DNA of 64,000 nt from Henriciella sp. (GTDB lineage Bacteria > Pseudomonadota > Alphaproteobacteria > Caulobacterales > Hyphomonadaceae): contig NZ_JAPYRE010000004.1 in NCBI RefSeq assembly GCF_029936995.1, forward strand, positions 124,001 to 188,000. Reading direction: 5' to 3'. How positions within the stretch are numbered: the stretch's first letter is position 1; each line of letters opens with the position of its first letter. This document shows positions 17,905-26,953 of this stretch, one piece after another. Under the pieces are notes generated by a model. The model was not told where the DNA came from and did not search any database. It saw only the letters and a program-made list of their open reading frames with translations. The translations under genes were made by a program, and so were the position numbers.

Positions 17905-18554
17905 GATACAGCTTTTACGCCTGCTTCTGCGGCATGAAACAAATCAAGCGGGCCGTCATCGGCAAGAAGTCTGCGGGCCGAAAGTGATTCGTCAGTGTAG
18001 CGCTCAAGTAGCAAGCAGAAATGTATATCACTCGAAGCCGGCCCGAAGACTGCATACTCATCGCGTAGACGGCATTCCGCATACGTAAGGATGACCTGGT
18101 CTTCGTTTTCTTGCAGCCGCATCCAGCATTCAGTCAGGGCGGCATTCAGCGTATGTTCGCCGGCCGAAATTGCCGTGTGTCCAGCCCTGTTCGCCGTGAT
18201 CTGACTTGCTGTACCGATCGCAGCATTGTGCACGGAAAGAGAGAAGCTGGTGGGCGATAGTAGTTCACCTGAGATGACATTCTTCAGAAGTTCCAGGGTC
18301 TTGGAAATATCGCCATAGCGAGAAGCAAGCACGACGGGTGTATCGCCAAGGTTATTCCCCAGCCCTGTGAGACAGGCGGCCGTGGCTTTTTCGAAATAGG
18401 TCAGGCGTCGAACCTGTCGCCTTGGCAGGGAAGATATATCTGCAGCATAGCCAAAGAGCTTACCGTCTCCGTCTTCTCGCAAGATACCTGAAAAACGCCG
18501 CACGGTGAGATGCCGGTGCACGCTACGCGCCGTATTTGCGCTGAGTGCAACCAT
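17898..18554 (-). CDS. ketosynthase-like chain-length-factor protein (no catalytic Cys)
   Basis: About 218 residues, only the length of an N-terminal ketosynthase half. The motif LSPTSFSLSVHNAAIGTASQI marks the beta-ketoacyl-synthase family called chain length factor (ketoacyl-synt_2, PF13723). The catalytic Cys and His-His of true ketosynthases are absent. It likely forms a heterodimer with one of the full ketosynthases (20957 or 23395) and limits polyene length. Start taken at an ATG four bases after GGAG; an in-frame ATG at 18572 would add six residues. The 82-base gap to the divergent phosphopantetheinyl transferase must hold its promoter. Confidence 0.8.
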   Translation of the reverse strand: MVALSANTARSVHRHLTVRRFSGILREDGDGKLFGYAADISSLPRRQVRRLTYFEKATAACLTGLGNNLGDTPVVLASRYGDISKTLELLKNVISGELLSPTSFSLSVHNAAIGTASQITANRAGHTAISAGEHTLNAALTECWMRLQENEDQVILTYAECRLRDEYAVFGPASSDIHFCLLLERYTDESLSARRLLADDGPLDLFHAAEAGVKAVSW

Positions 18555-18654
18555 AATACTCCGTTCCTGCATTCGCCGACGAAAGCATGCTACGCTTCAC
18601 GTCACTGTTATAGTCTGTCTCGTGTGCCCACAATAGTCAGGAGTTTCTGCTAAA

Positions 18655-19188
18655 GTGCATATTGCGATTGTTTCGATGAAGGCGCGTCATAAGCGTCATC
18701 CTCGGTCCCGCCAACGCGCACTGGCAGACATCGCAGAAGAGCAAGCCAGCCAGGCCGCCTGCTTAGTGGGACAACAGGTGCGACTGTCACGTACACACAG
18801 TCGTGGGGTGTCCGGTGCTGCAATCAGCACCACTGCGACATGTCTTGGGCTTGATATTGAGTTCGAGGATGAGCAGCGGGATTGGCCGGGAATACTAGGC
18901 TTGTTCTCACCTCGCTTACGGAAGATGCCCGCCTTAATGCCGGACCTCGTGCGCACCTGGACGTTCCTGGAAGCGTACTACAAAGCTGTCGGACGTTATC
19001 CTGAAGCTGGTTATGTAGAAGCTGTAGCTGAGCCGGTGACGCCGTCAGGCAGCGTTCTGCCGTTGGGGGGAAACATGTTTCTTTACCATAAGGTACTGAC
19101 CGGCGGCGCTCACCTCAGCGTGGTCTGGTGCGGAGAGGGGCGGGCGCCCGTCATTCTGCCGGAGCAGGTTTTGGATAGCGTTGACTAA
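18655..19188 (+). CDS. 4'-phosphopantetheinyl transferase superfamily protein
   Basis: 177-aa protein starting with GTG. The family signatures are CLGLDIEFED (GxDxE, Mg-binding) and the helix RTWTFLEAYYKAVGR (WxxxEAxxK), which bind Mg and coenzyme A. It would activate the two ACPs at 16584-17095. It lies on the + strand inside the otherwise - strand biosynthetic arm, divergent from the chain-length-factor gene and overlapping the convergent glycosyltransferase gene by 38 bases. The N-terminus (MHIAIVSMKARHKRHPRSRQ) is unusually basic. Confidence 0.84.
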   Translation: MHIAIVSMKARHKRHPRSRQRALADIAEEQASQAACLVGQQVRLSRTHSRGVSGAAISTTATCLGLDIEFEDEQRDWPGILGLFSPRLRKMPALMPDLVRTWTFLEAYYKAVGRYPEAGYVEAVAEPVTPSGSVLPLGGNMFLYHKVLTGGAHLSVVWCGEGRAPVILPEQVLDSVD

Positions 19189-19966
19189 GCGCGCGACGCA
19201 GCATGCGTATAGGCACGCGTAATGGCATCTGGAGAGCCAGGCGGGTGTGCATCAGTGATATGCGTACATTGTCTCTCAGCATGCGGAAATTCGATACATT
19301 TTCAGCAGGATAGATCACACTCACAGGATGTTCGACCACCCTGAGGCCGCGCCAGTTCAGCTGCACCAGAATCTCTGTGTCGAAGTCCATCCGCGCGCCG
19401 ATATATTCCCGTTTCATGACAGCAAGCGTTTCGGCAAGGGGGTAAATTCGGAAGCCGCACATTGAGTCACTGATTTCAAATGACAGGGTTTCCACCCGTA
19501 CCCAGAAATGCGTGACCTCCCGTCCGATTTTTCGGCCTTTTGGGATGGAGCTATCATAAACCGGTACGCCGCAGATTATTGCGGATGGGGCCATTCTGGA
19601 GCAAGTGATCATGGTGTCCAGGGCGTCCAGATCGTGCTGGCCGTCGGCGTCAACCTGAATCGCGTGTGTCCACTCGAGTTCACCGGCTTTTTGTAACCCG
19701 GTCTTCACGGCTGCTCCCTTACCGCCGTTTATTTCACGCCGGAGGACGTACACATGACGCGTCTCGTCGTGAAAGCTGGCAATCTCTCGAGCCAGACTAG
19801 CGTCGTTGCCATCATCAATGATGAGAACCGGGAGATTTTGCGCTGACATCTTCGTGATGATGCTGCCAAGCGCTTTAGTGTGGCGGTATGTTGGTATGAT
19901 GGCGCCCAGACGGATATCCGGACCGGGAGGCTCAGGGACCGGTGGTTTGGACGGATTATTCTGCAT
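19151..19966 (-). CDS. family 2 glycosyltransferase
   Basis: 271-aa GT-A fold glycosyltransferase of the dolichyl-phosphate-mannose-synthase-like type: IIPTYRHTKALG at the N-terminus, VLIIDDGND, NGGKGAAVKTGL and the metal-binding DADGQHD. The acceptor-side motif DSMCGFRIYP is the group's DxxxGF-type signature. No membrane helix is evident. Such enzymes occur in many aryl-polyene and flexirubin clusters and may add a sugar to the lipid carrier of the pigment. An ATG at 19966 is chosen over the adjacent TTG. Its 3' end overlaps the end of the phosphopantetheinyl transferase gene on the opposite strand. Confidence 0.88.
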   Translation of the reverse strand: MQNNPSKPPVPEPPGPDIRLGAIIPTYRHTKALGSIITKMSAQNLPVLIIDDGNDASLAREIASFHDETRHVYVLRREINGGKGAAVKTGLQKAGELEWTHAIQVDADGQHDLDALDTMITCSRMAPSAIICGVPVYDSSIPKGRKIGREVTHFWVRVETLSFEISDSMCGFRIYPLAETLAVMKREYIGARMDFDTEILVQLNWRGLRVVEHPVSVIYPAENVSNFRMLRDNVRISLMHTRLALQMPLRVPIRMLRRALSQRYPKPAPAE

Positions 19967-20024
19967 CAAGTATCAATCTATCCTTCACATTGCCTTTTAT
20001 GCCCCGAGACAGCGCGATGCATGG

Positions 20025-20921
20025 CTACATGTCGTCGTTGCGGGCCCGCCTTTTGCTTTTGAAAAGTTTCCAGACGAACGAGATGCTGAAGGCGTGCGTG
20101 AAGTCCTCGGTAAGTAGGGGGCTGTCTTCATTCGCAGACCCTTGGAAGGCGCGGCCCTGATATGTCAGGTATAGCTGGAAGTCTTCGGACAGTTCACGTG
20201 TCCAGGAGGCCTTCAGACCTGATGAGAGATACCCCGCCTGGGCCGAGTATGCCGATCTCTCTGGTGTCGCGAACTGTGGTGCGACGTTATACCAGAAACC
20301 GTTCAGGCCTTCATCAGCAAAGGTTGAGAACAGGGTCAGCGACCAGCTTGAGCGGCGTGCACCGCCATACTGGCGACGATATGTCAGTTGAGGTTCAGCA
20401 ATATAGCCAACGTGCTCGAAGCCTGTGAAGTCAGTGCTGGCGACTGCACGTACAGGCAACAGCATTTTTACTTCGCTGCGGCCATCAGGAGTCCATCCTG
20501 TATCGTGAAAATTTACGATTGCCTGTGGGCCAATCTGCAACAGATAGTCGAGATCCGGCATTCCGGCGCGGGCACCGTCTTCATTCGAGCCTGCCTCGTA
20601 TACGGCGTCAACGGATATATCGAGTTCGAATGTCCTTGTTTCAGCCGTGATGGCTCGTGCGACCCCATATTCGCCGAAACGGATGCGGTCACCACGGTAG
20701 ATGACCAGTGGTGCTGCGAAACCGTTCAGGGAGTTATCGGGACTGCCCGGATAATCTGGTCCGTAAAGGCTGGTTCCACCGAGGCGAACCTCCCAGAGAG
20801 GCTCATCGGGTACGAAACCGCCTTCGCTTACGGTTCGGATGGTTTCGCCATCCTCTTGCGCAATCGCGTGCGTCATTGATCCCATCATAAGGATCAATGC
20901 GAGTGCGAATGGCTTTTTCAT
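20025..20921 (-). CDS. MipA/OmpV-family outer-membrane barrel
   Basis: 298-aa outer-membrane protein. Start at 20921 has AGGAGA five bases upstream and gives a signal peptide (MKKPFALALILMMGSMTHAIAQ). MipA/OmpV features: GGTSLYGPDYPGS near the N-terminus (the usual G...PxYxGS strand), PLVIYRGDRIRF, and alternating aromatic strands such as AEPQLTYRRQY and FWYNVAPQFATP. The end (SISFVWKLFKSKRRARNDDM) carries a basic tail beyond the last strand. It lies inside the biosynthetic operon, 35 bases after a ketosynthase gene, which hints at a role in placing or exporting pigment at the outer membrane. That role is inference. Confidence 0.82.
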   Translation of the reverse strand: MKKPFALALILMMGSMTHAIAQEDGETIRTVSEGGFVPDEPLWEVRLGGTSLYGPDYPGSPDNSLNGFAAPLVIYRGDRIRFGEYGVARAITAETRTFELDISVDAVYEAGSNEDGARAGMPDLDYLLQIGPQAIVNFHDTGWTPDGRSEVKMLLPVRAVASTDFTGFEHVGYIAEPQLTYRRQYGGARRSSWSLTLFSTFADEGLNGFWYNVAPQFATPERSAYSAQAGYLSSGLKASWTRELSEDFQLYLTYQGRAFQGSANEDSPLLTEDFTHAFSISFVWKLFKSKRRARNDDM

Positions 20922-20956
20922 GGACGTCTCCTGGGGCGGATCAGCTGCGTTGTTTC

Positions 20957-22183
20957 TCACGCATATCCACTGAAAATCAACGATGTGTTGATGCCACCAA
21001 ACGCAAAATTGTTTGAAACGAAAGCGTTTGAAGAGACATTGCGGCTACCGCCCATGACATAATCAAGGGACGCGCATTTTGGATCGATATTCTCGAGGTT
21101 TGCCGTTGCCGGAATAAGCCCATCTTTAAGCATCTCGATGCCTAACCAGGCCTCTATCGAAGCGCATGCCGCGAGCGTATGGCCGAAATGACCCTTCAGG
21201 GAATGAAAGGGTATATGTTGCCCGTAAACACTGTGAGATGCATGGCTTTCTTCGATGTCTCCCGCGAGCGTGCCCGTGCCATGCCCGGAGATAAAGGAGA
21301 TATCATCAGCGGACATCTCGGCATTATCGAGGGCCTGACGCATTACGACCTCTTGAGTACGGCGGTTGGGCTGGGAAATGTGAGTGCCGTCGCAATTGGT
21401 CGCGAAGCCGAGGACTTCCGCGAGCGGCACGGCACCCCGCGCCAGGGCATGTTCCAGTTCTTCCAGTATGAGAGTTCCGGCAGCCTCGCCGATCACAAGT
21501 CCGTCTCGTGACACATCAAACGGCCGTACAGCGGTTTCGGGTGCGTCATTGCGGGTTGATGTGGCGTAGAGCCGGTCAAAAACCATTGTCATTGTCGGAC
21601 AAAACTCGTCTGCACCGCCTGCAATCATCACGTCCTGAGCCCCGGACTGGATCGCCTCGAAGGCATAACCAATACCTTGAGAGCCGGACGTACAGGCTGA
21701 CGATGTTGTGTAGACCCGTCCCTGTAGCCCGAAGTAGACCCCTATATTCACGGGCGCGGTATGGCTCATCATGCGGATGTAACTGGTCGCATTCAGCCCG
21801 CTGGCCTTGCCGGTTTCCAGGAATTGAACGAAGTCCCGAATGGGGGGGGGCGAGCCGAAAGAGGAACCTGCTGAAACACCCATACGACCGCTTTTCAGTA
21901 TGGGATCATCCGTCAGGCCGGCCTGCTCGAGAGCTTGCTCTGCTGTTTTGACCATCAGCGTTGCAACGCGCCCCATTGAGCGGCGTGCCTGACGGGGATA
22001 CAGCTTTTCATGAGCGAAGTGTTCTGCCGGGCCACCAAGGCGAGTGGAGAGGTCCTCAAGGGCCTCCCAATCCTTCATGTACTTTATGCCGGTTGTCCCG
22101 GCATGCAGGGCAGGACCGACTTCATCCCAGCTATCGCCAAGTGACGTAACGCCCGCCATTCCTGTCACAACGACTCTGCGCAT
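20957..22183 (-). CDS. beta-ketoacyl-ACP synthase (FabF-like), pigment cluster
   Basis: 408-aa ketosynthase with the complete Cys-His-His triad: C164 in YTTSSACTSGSQGIG, His in SGHGTGTLAGD, and His in KGHFGHTLAAC. It opens with MRRVVVTGMAGVTSLG, typical of FabF. Together with the chain-length-factor-like protein and the ketosynthase at 23395 it should extend the aryl starter by malonyl units. The start ATG overlaps the stop of the reductase gene by one base. Confidence 0.92.
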   Translation of the reverse strand: MRRVVVTGMAGVTSLGDSWDEVGPALHAGTTGIKYMKDWEALEDLSTRLGGPAEHFAHEKLYPRQARRSMGRVATLMVKTAEQALEQAGLTDDPILKSGRMGVSAGSSFGSPPPIRDFVQFLETGKASGLNATSYIRMMSHTAPVNIGVYFGLQGRVYTTSSACTSGSQGIGYAFEAIQSGAQDVMIAGGADEFCPTMTMVFDRLYATSTRNDAPETAVRPFDVSRDGLVIGEAAGTLILEELEHALARGAVPLAEVLGFATNCDGTHISQPNRRTQEVVMRQALDNAEMSADDISFISGHGTGTLAGDIEESHASHSVYGQHIPFHSLKGHFGHTLAACASIEAWLGIEMLKDGLIPATANLENIDPKCASLDYVMGGSRNVSSNAFVSNNFAFGGINTSLIFSGYA

Positions 22184-22926
22184 CAGATCAGCCCTCCATT
22201 CACCCCGATTACCTGACGGGTGACATAGCTGGCTTCCGGCTGGAAAAGGAAGCCAGCTACTGCGGCAACTTCCTCGACAGTTCCAGCCCGCTTCATCGGA
22301 ATTGCCGTCATAATCTCGGGACGCACATCCTCCGTCATCGCTGTTTCGATCAGTCCGGGAGCAACGGCATTCACCGTGATTTTACGGCTGGCAAGCTCCA
22401 CAGCCAGCGCTTTCACGGCGCCAATGAGGCCTGCTTTTGCCGCCGAATAGTTTACCTGACCGCGATTTCCCATGACCCCGGACACGGATGCCATGGCTAT
22501 GATCCGTCCTCCCTTTCGCGCACGTATCATGGGCAGGATGAGCGGATGGACGACATTGTAGAAGCCATCAAGGCTCGTGCGGACCACCTTGTCCCAGTCA
22601 TCGGGCTCGATACCGGGGAAGGGCTTGTCTCTCGTGATACCAGCGTTTGAAACAACACCCCAGAAGGGGCCTCTGTTTTCCAGTTCTTCTTCAAGCGCAG
22701 TGCGGCTGGCGTCTCCATCCGTAACATCAAAACCCAGAATGTTTGCTTGTCCGCCCCGCTCTGAAATCATCTGGCAGGTCTGCTCGGCACCATCGCGGTC
22801 GCCGCCATAGTGAACGCATATGTCAAACCCCATCCCCCCCAGTTGGCAGGCAATTGCGCGTCCAATTCCCTTGGAGGCACCTGTCACGAGAACACGTGAA
22901 GTGGAAGGTTCAGGCCGCGCACTCAT
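22183..22926 (-). CDS. 3-oxoacyl-ACP reductase (FabG-like SDR)
   Basis: 247-aa short-chain dehydrogenase. The NADP-binding TGASKGIGRAIACQLGG opens the protein and the catalytic Ser-Tyr-Lys lies in ASVSGVMGNRGQVNYSAAKAG. A NAGITRDKPF motif, typical of FabG, is present. Reduces the 3-keto group of the growing polyene. Overlaps its upstream dehydratase gene by four bases (ATGA) and the ketosynthase gene by one. Confidence 0.93.
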   Translation of the reverse strand: MSARPEPSTSRVLVTGASKGIGRAIACQLGGMGFDICVHYGGDRDGAEQTCQMISERGGQANILGFDVTDGDASRTALEEELENRGPFWGVVSNAGITRDKPFPGIEPDDWDKVVRTSLDGFYNVVHPLILPMIRARKGGRIIAMASVSGVMGNRGQVNYSAAKAGLIGAVKALAVELASRKITVNAVAPGLIETAMTEDVRPEIMTAIPMKRAGTVEEVAAVAGFLFQPEASYVTRQVIGVNGGLI

Positions 22927-23393
22927 GCGTCTGCCGATGTCAGAAAGGTTTCAAGGTTTTCTGGGCGGTATACATTTATGACGCCATGCGCGATGTTTTC
23001 ACCACTGACATACCTGACATGGCAGTCAAATGATCTCAATTCGCCTTCCGGCAACAGGTTGATAGCCTCGATTTCCAGATAATCGCCATGCGCAATCCAC
23101 TCGACACGTGTGCGGTATTTCCGGCAGCCGAGAAGAAACCCTATTGCCGGTGGCTCACCGCTTGCGCGTCGAAGGGCACCATCCATTATCGAGATCGACT
23201 GCGCCATCAACTCAAACCCGACATAGCCCGGAACACCCCGTCCAGGGACGCTGAATATATAATCGGAAGCGATCTTGGTGCGTGTCACGACATGGGCATC
23301 ATCAGCCGTGATAACCTCGTCGATGAGAAGCATTGGTGGGTCATGTGGAGCAAGTTCTACAGGATGCGGGAGTGGGCTGGATATGGTTTTCAT
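22923..23393 (-). CDS. hotdog 3-hydroxyacyl-ACP dehydratase (ApeP-like)
   Basis: 156-aa hotdog dehydratase. Start at 23393, one base after the stop of the ketosynthase gene, with GGGAGGGGA as ribosome site; the longer in-frame reading from 23465 lies within that gene and is rejected. The segment VPGYVGFELMAQSISIMDG and the PPMLLIDEV opening match the dehydratase family of aryl-polyene clusters. It should alternate with the hotdog domain fused to the AMP-ligase (14316-15983), as paired dehydratases do in this pathway. Confidence 0.85.
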   Translation of the reverse strand: MKTISSPLPHPVELAPHDPPMLLIDEVITADDAHVVTRTKIASDYIFSVPGRGVPGYVGFELMAQSISIMDGALRRASGEPPAIGFLLGCRKYRTRVEWIAHGDYLEIEAINLLPEGELRSFDCHVRYVSGENIAHGVINVYRPENLETFLTSADA

Positions 23394-23394
23394 A

Positions 23395-24552
23395 TTATCC
23401 CCTCCCTGCCACGACGACTGCGTTGCTTCCGCCGAAGGCATAACAGCACGCCAATGTGTGTTCAACGGAACGCTCAGCTACCTCCTGTTTGCGGGTGAGG
23501 CGTATGGGCTGGAGGCTGGAATCCCAATCATCGTCGTAGATGTGGGGGGGGTATATCCCGCAATCCATGGCGATAAGGTTGATGGCCAGTTGCACAGCAC
23601 CGGCTGCACCAAGTGTGTGCCCGGTCATGCCCTTGGTGGATGCAGCCGGCACGTCGGCGCCGAAGACGCGATTGACGAGCGTAGCCTCCATCATGTCGTT
23701 CAGCTTTGTGGCGGTTCCGTGCATGTGGACAAAGCCTATATCCCCTGCATCAAGACGGGCTTTCTCGAAGGCTTGTCTTACGGCCTTCTCGGCAGCTATG
23801 CCGGATGGTTCTGGCGAGGAGATATGATGAGCGTCGGAACTTTCTCCCCAGCCTGCCAGTCGCCAGGGGCCTGGATCACGAGAGAGTACGAACAGGGCCC
23901 CGCCTTCACCAATATTGATACCCCGGCGGTTGGCACTGAATGGCAGACAGGGTTCAGGCGATACACTGTCGAGCGAACTGAAGCCGTTGGTGGTCAACCT
24001 CGAAAGAGAATCGGCGCCCCCGCAGATGACGGCGTCTGCTATACCCGTCTGGATCATTCGCGCGCCGCTTATAATGCTTTTCATGCCCGATGTGCATGCT
24101 GTTGAAACTGTATAGGAAGTCCCTTCAAGCTTCAGGTATTCTTTTAGAAAGTTAGCCGGGTCGCCGAGCTCCTGGTCAGAGAAGCGGAAGTCATTTTTCC
24201 ATTCACCTGTCTCCAGTCTCGATTGAAGAGGCGCGATCGCTTCTTCAATCCCGGTCGTACTCGTACCCAGTACAACTCCAATCCGCTTCGCGGGATAGTG
24301 GGACAGAAGGTCCTCACAGCATTCCTGCAACCGGTCAGCCATAGCCGCGATGATCTGATTGGTTCGTGTCCGTCCATTCAGGCCTACTGGAAAGGGGCCG
24401 GGCAAGGCGGCTGTAATCGTATATTGGCCGCCATTGAGGAGACTCCGGGTATCGGGCCGTGGCGGTTCAGAAGAAGTAAGGCTTTCCTCTGTCTCGCGCC
24501 GGCTCATGCCCAGACGGGAAATAGCGGCAAAGTCGTTGATGAAAATATTCAC
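23395..24552 (-). CDS. beta-ketoacyl-ACP synthase, first gene of the biosynthetic arm
   Basis: 385-aa ketosynthase. C153 in YTVSTACTSGMKSI, His in FVHMHGTATKLND and His in TKGMTGHTLGAAG make up the active site. The GTG at 24552 is chosen because it starts the usual family opening (VNIFINDFAAISRLG); an in-frame ATG at 24624 would add 24 residues with no family match. It reads away from the NfeD gene at 24748, so 24553-24747 should hold the promoter for the whole - strand arm. I see no clear regulator gene for the cluster. Confidence 0.87.
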   Translation of the reverse strand: MNIFINDFAAISRLGMSRRETEESLTSSEPPRPDTRSLLNGGQYTITAALPGPFPVGLNGRTRTNQIIAAMADRLQECCEDLLSHYPAKRIGVVLGTSTTGIEEAIAPLQSRLETGEWKNDFRFSDQELGDPANFLKEYLKLEGTSYTVSTACTSGMKSIISGARMIQTGIADAVICGGADSLSRLTTNGFSSLDSVSPEPCLPFSANRRGINIGEGGALFVLSRDPGPWRLAGWGESSDAHHISSPEPSGIAAEKAVRQAFEKARLDAGDIGFVHMHGTATKLNDMMEATLVNRVFGADVPAASTKGMTGHTLGAAGAVQLAINLIAMDCGIYPPHIYDDDWDSSLQPIRLTRKQEVAERSVEHTLACCYAFGGSNAVVVAGRG

Positions 24553-24747
24553 GGATCTGCCGTCCCCGCCGAAGAGAGAGTATGTCAGGCCAATAGGGCC
24601 GATGGTTTGCACGTCACCCCGCAAAACACCATCCAGCTATTTTGTCTGGTATGCGGGTGCGCCGTCAATCAGTTTGCAGAGTGTCGTTGCGCGCAGCATA
24701 AACTCGCAAAACTTGCTGAAACGAACAGGCTGCCGCATGGTGAGGGC

Positions 24748-26142
24748 GTGACAGGGGCGCGAAACCATCTTCGAGACGCACAGTGGCTGATGATCATCGT
24801 CATCGCTGGGCTAGGCATTGCATGCATGTTTCTGAGAGGCGCGTATGCGCAGCAAGACCAAGTCGAACGCCCTGTGGCTGTGGTCCTCGAAGTAGATGGC
24901 GCGATAGGACCCGCAAGTGCTGGCTATCTCACCAGAGAGGTGAAAGAGGCCGCTGCTGATGGGGCGGAACTGATTATTATCCGTATGGATACGCCGGGCG
25001 GCCTCACGTCCAGTATGCGCGATATAATCGATGAGATTCTAGCGTCTCCAGTGCCAGTAGTGACCTGGGTTGGCCCTTCAGGCGCGCGGGCCGCCAGTGC
25101 TGGTACGTATATCCTCTATGCCAGTCATGTCGCCGCGATGGCGCCCGGTACAACGCTCGGCGCAGCGACCCCAGTGCGTATGGGCGGAAGGGGGGGAAGC
25201 GAGGCGGGTGACGATGATGCCAAGACCTCTAAAGCTGTTAATGATGCGGCGGCTTACATCCGCACACTCGCAGACTTGCGTGGGCGTAATGCCGAATGGG
25301 GCGAGCGCGCTGTACGTGAAGCGGCTACGCTGACAGGAGACGAAGCCATCACACAAGATGTCATAGACGTCATGGCTGCCGATCTGGAAACGCTCATTGA
25401 GAAAGTGGATGGCCGCTCAGTAACTGTAGGCACATCCGAGCAGACCCTGATAGTTGCTGAGGTACGCCTTGAGGAGCGCGGTCCCGCCTGGCGCGACAAA
25501 CTACTCAGCGTGATAACCAATCCCAATGTTGCATTCATACTGATGACACTCGGCTTTTACGGCCTGATTTTCGAGTTTGCCAATCCGGGCGCACTCGTGC
25601 CCGGTGTGCTTGGTGGTTTGTGCCTGCTGGTCGGCCTTTACGCTGTGAATGTGCTTCCAGTGAACTATGCCGGGCTCGCCCTGATCGGGCTTGGTCTCGC
25701 CTTGATGGTGGCAGAAGCCTATGCGCCATCTTTCGGCATTCTGGGCTTTGGCGGCCTTGCCTCGTTTGCGACGGGCGGTCTGATCCTGTTCGATACCGGA
25801 TCTCCTGCCTTTGGCGTTTCCTGGTGGACGGTTGGTGTACTGACACTCCTGACAGGTGCCGTCCTGATTTTCCTCGTCGGTTACATGATCCGGGCGCAGA
25901 CAAGGCCATTGGCAACGGGCGAACAGGTCCTCATAGGTGAAACGGCTGAAGTATATGATTGGAACGGTGAAACGGGCCGTGTGCGCCTTCAGGGTGAATT
26001 ATGGAATGCCGCAGGGCCTACCGGCCTGCTAGCAGGCACTTATGTGCGCGTAAAAGCCGTTAACGGGCTCACACTTGATGTGGTGTCACGAGATGACCAG
26101 CAGAATATTTCAGCACAAGGACAGGCAGGAGAAAGCCAATGA
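24748..26142 (+). CDS. NfeD-family membrane serine protease (ClpP-class)
   Basis: About 464 residues, long-form NfeD. A signal peptide or anchor (about residues 17-31, ending GAYAQ) leads to a ClpP-class protease domain (about residues 40-240) with the segment [18 protein letters not shown] and catalytic Ser in [12 protein letters not shown]; a Lys in the following helix should complete the dyad. Four membrane helices follow at about residues 265-390 ([16 protein letters not shown] and onward), then a C-terminal OB-fold NfeD domain. GTG at 24748 is chosen because it gives the signal peptide basic residues; the in-frame ATG at 24790 is the alternative. NfeD and slipin form a membrane quality-control pair; the next gene starts inside its stop. 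Confidence 0.87.
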   Translation: MTGARNHLRDAQWLMIIVIAGLGIACMFLRGAYAQQDQVERPVAVVLEVDGAIGPASAGYLTREVKEAAADGAELIIIRMDTPGGLTSSMRDIIDEILASPVPVVTWVGPSGARAASAGTYILYASHVAAMAPGTTLGAATPVRMGGRGGSEAGDDDAKTSKAVNDAAAYIRTLADLRGRNAEWGERAVREAATLTGDEAITQDVIDVMAADLETLIEKVDGRSVTVGTSEQTLIVAEVRLEERGPAWRDKLLSVITNPNVAFILMTLGFYGLIFEFANPGALVPGVLGGLCLLVGLYAVNVLPVNYAGLALIGLGLALMVAEAYAPSFGILGFGGLASFATGGLILFDTGSPAFGVSWWTVGVLTLLTGAVLIFLVGYMIRAQTRPLATGEQVLIGETAEVYDWNGETGRVRLQGELWNAAGPTGLLAGTYVRVKAVNGLTLDVVSRDDQQNISAQGQAGESQ

Positions 26143-26924
26143 ACACCGGTCTCATATTCGTCATTATTGCTGTAGCCGTTATCGCTTTCCTGTCTACAGC
26201 TGTGAGTATACTGCGGGAATATGAGCGCGGCGTAGTGTTTACGCTTGGACGTTACACGGGGCTGACGGGGCCAGGTTTCATCATCCTGATACCGGTTATC
26301 CAGCAAATGGTGAAAGTCGATCTGCGCACAATTACAGAGGATGTGCCGACCCAGGATGTAATCTCGAAGGACAATGTCTCTGTCCAAGTCAATGCAGTGA
26401 TCTATTTTCGCGTTGTCGAGCCGGACAAGGCCATCAATGAGGTTGCCGATTTCCGGCGTGCGACCAGCGAACTAGCCCAGACAACACTTCGTTCCGTTCT
26501 CGGCAAGCATGACCTCGACGAGATGCTTTCGGAGCGTGACAAGCTGAATGCCGACATACAGGAAATCCTCGACAACCAGACCGACCGGTGGGGCATCAAG
26601 GTCGCCAATGTCGAAATCAAGCATGTTGATCTAGATGAATCCATGATCCGTGCCATCGCCAAACAGGCCGAGGCAGAGCGGGAACGTCGTGCTCGCGTTA
26701 TACATGCAGAAGGTGAACAACAGGCCGCGCGTAAACTGGTTGAGGCCGCCAATGAGCTCTCAGAGGAGCCGCAGGCCATGCAGCTTCGTTATCTTTCTTC
26801 GCTCCAGCAGATTGCTGGTGAACATAACTCGACAATTGTATTCCCTTTCCCGATGGACCTGGTGCGGGATTTTGCGGCGCAGCTCAACAGGCGCAATGAA
26901 CCGGGAAGTAGCGACGAGGACTAG
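26139..26924 (+). CDS. slipin (stomatin/prohibitin-family) protein
   Basis: 261-aa SPFH-domain protein with an N-terminal membrane hairpin ([19 protein letters not shown]). The band-7 core is clear: [28 protein letters not shown]-type stretch [19 protein letters not shown], and a long coiled-coil helix with [20 protein letters not shown]. Slipins are the usual substrates and partners of NfeD proteases. The start overlaps the NfeD stop by four bases, indicating coupled expression. Confidence 0.93.
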   Translation: MNTGLIFVIIAVAVIAFLSTAVSILREYERGVVFTLGRYTGLTGPGFIILIPVIQQMVKVDLRTITEDVPTQDVISKDNVSVQVNAVIYFRVVEPDKAINEVADFRRATSELAQTTLRSVLGKHDLDEMLSERDKLNADIQEILDNQTDRWGIKVANVEIKHVDLDESMIRAIAKQAEAERERRARVIHAEGEQQAARKLVEAANELSEEPQAMQLRYLSSLQQIAGEHNSTIVFPFPMDLVRDFAAQLNRRNEPGSSDED

Positions 26925-26953
26925 ATGGGCCGGTCAGCCTGGTCGGCTACATT

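Noticed and set aside
24223-24747. N-terminal extension of NfeD by 175 codons
   Set aside because: Antisense to the ketosynthase gene and without similarity to NfeD; a secretion signal begins only after 24748.
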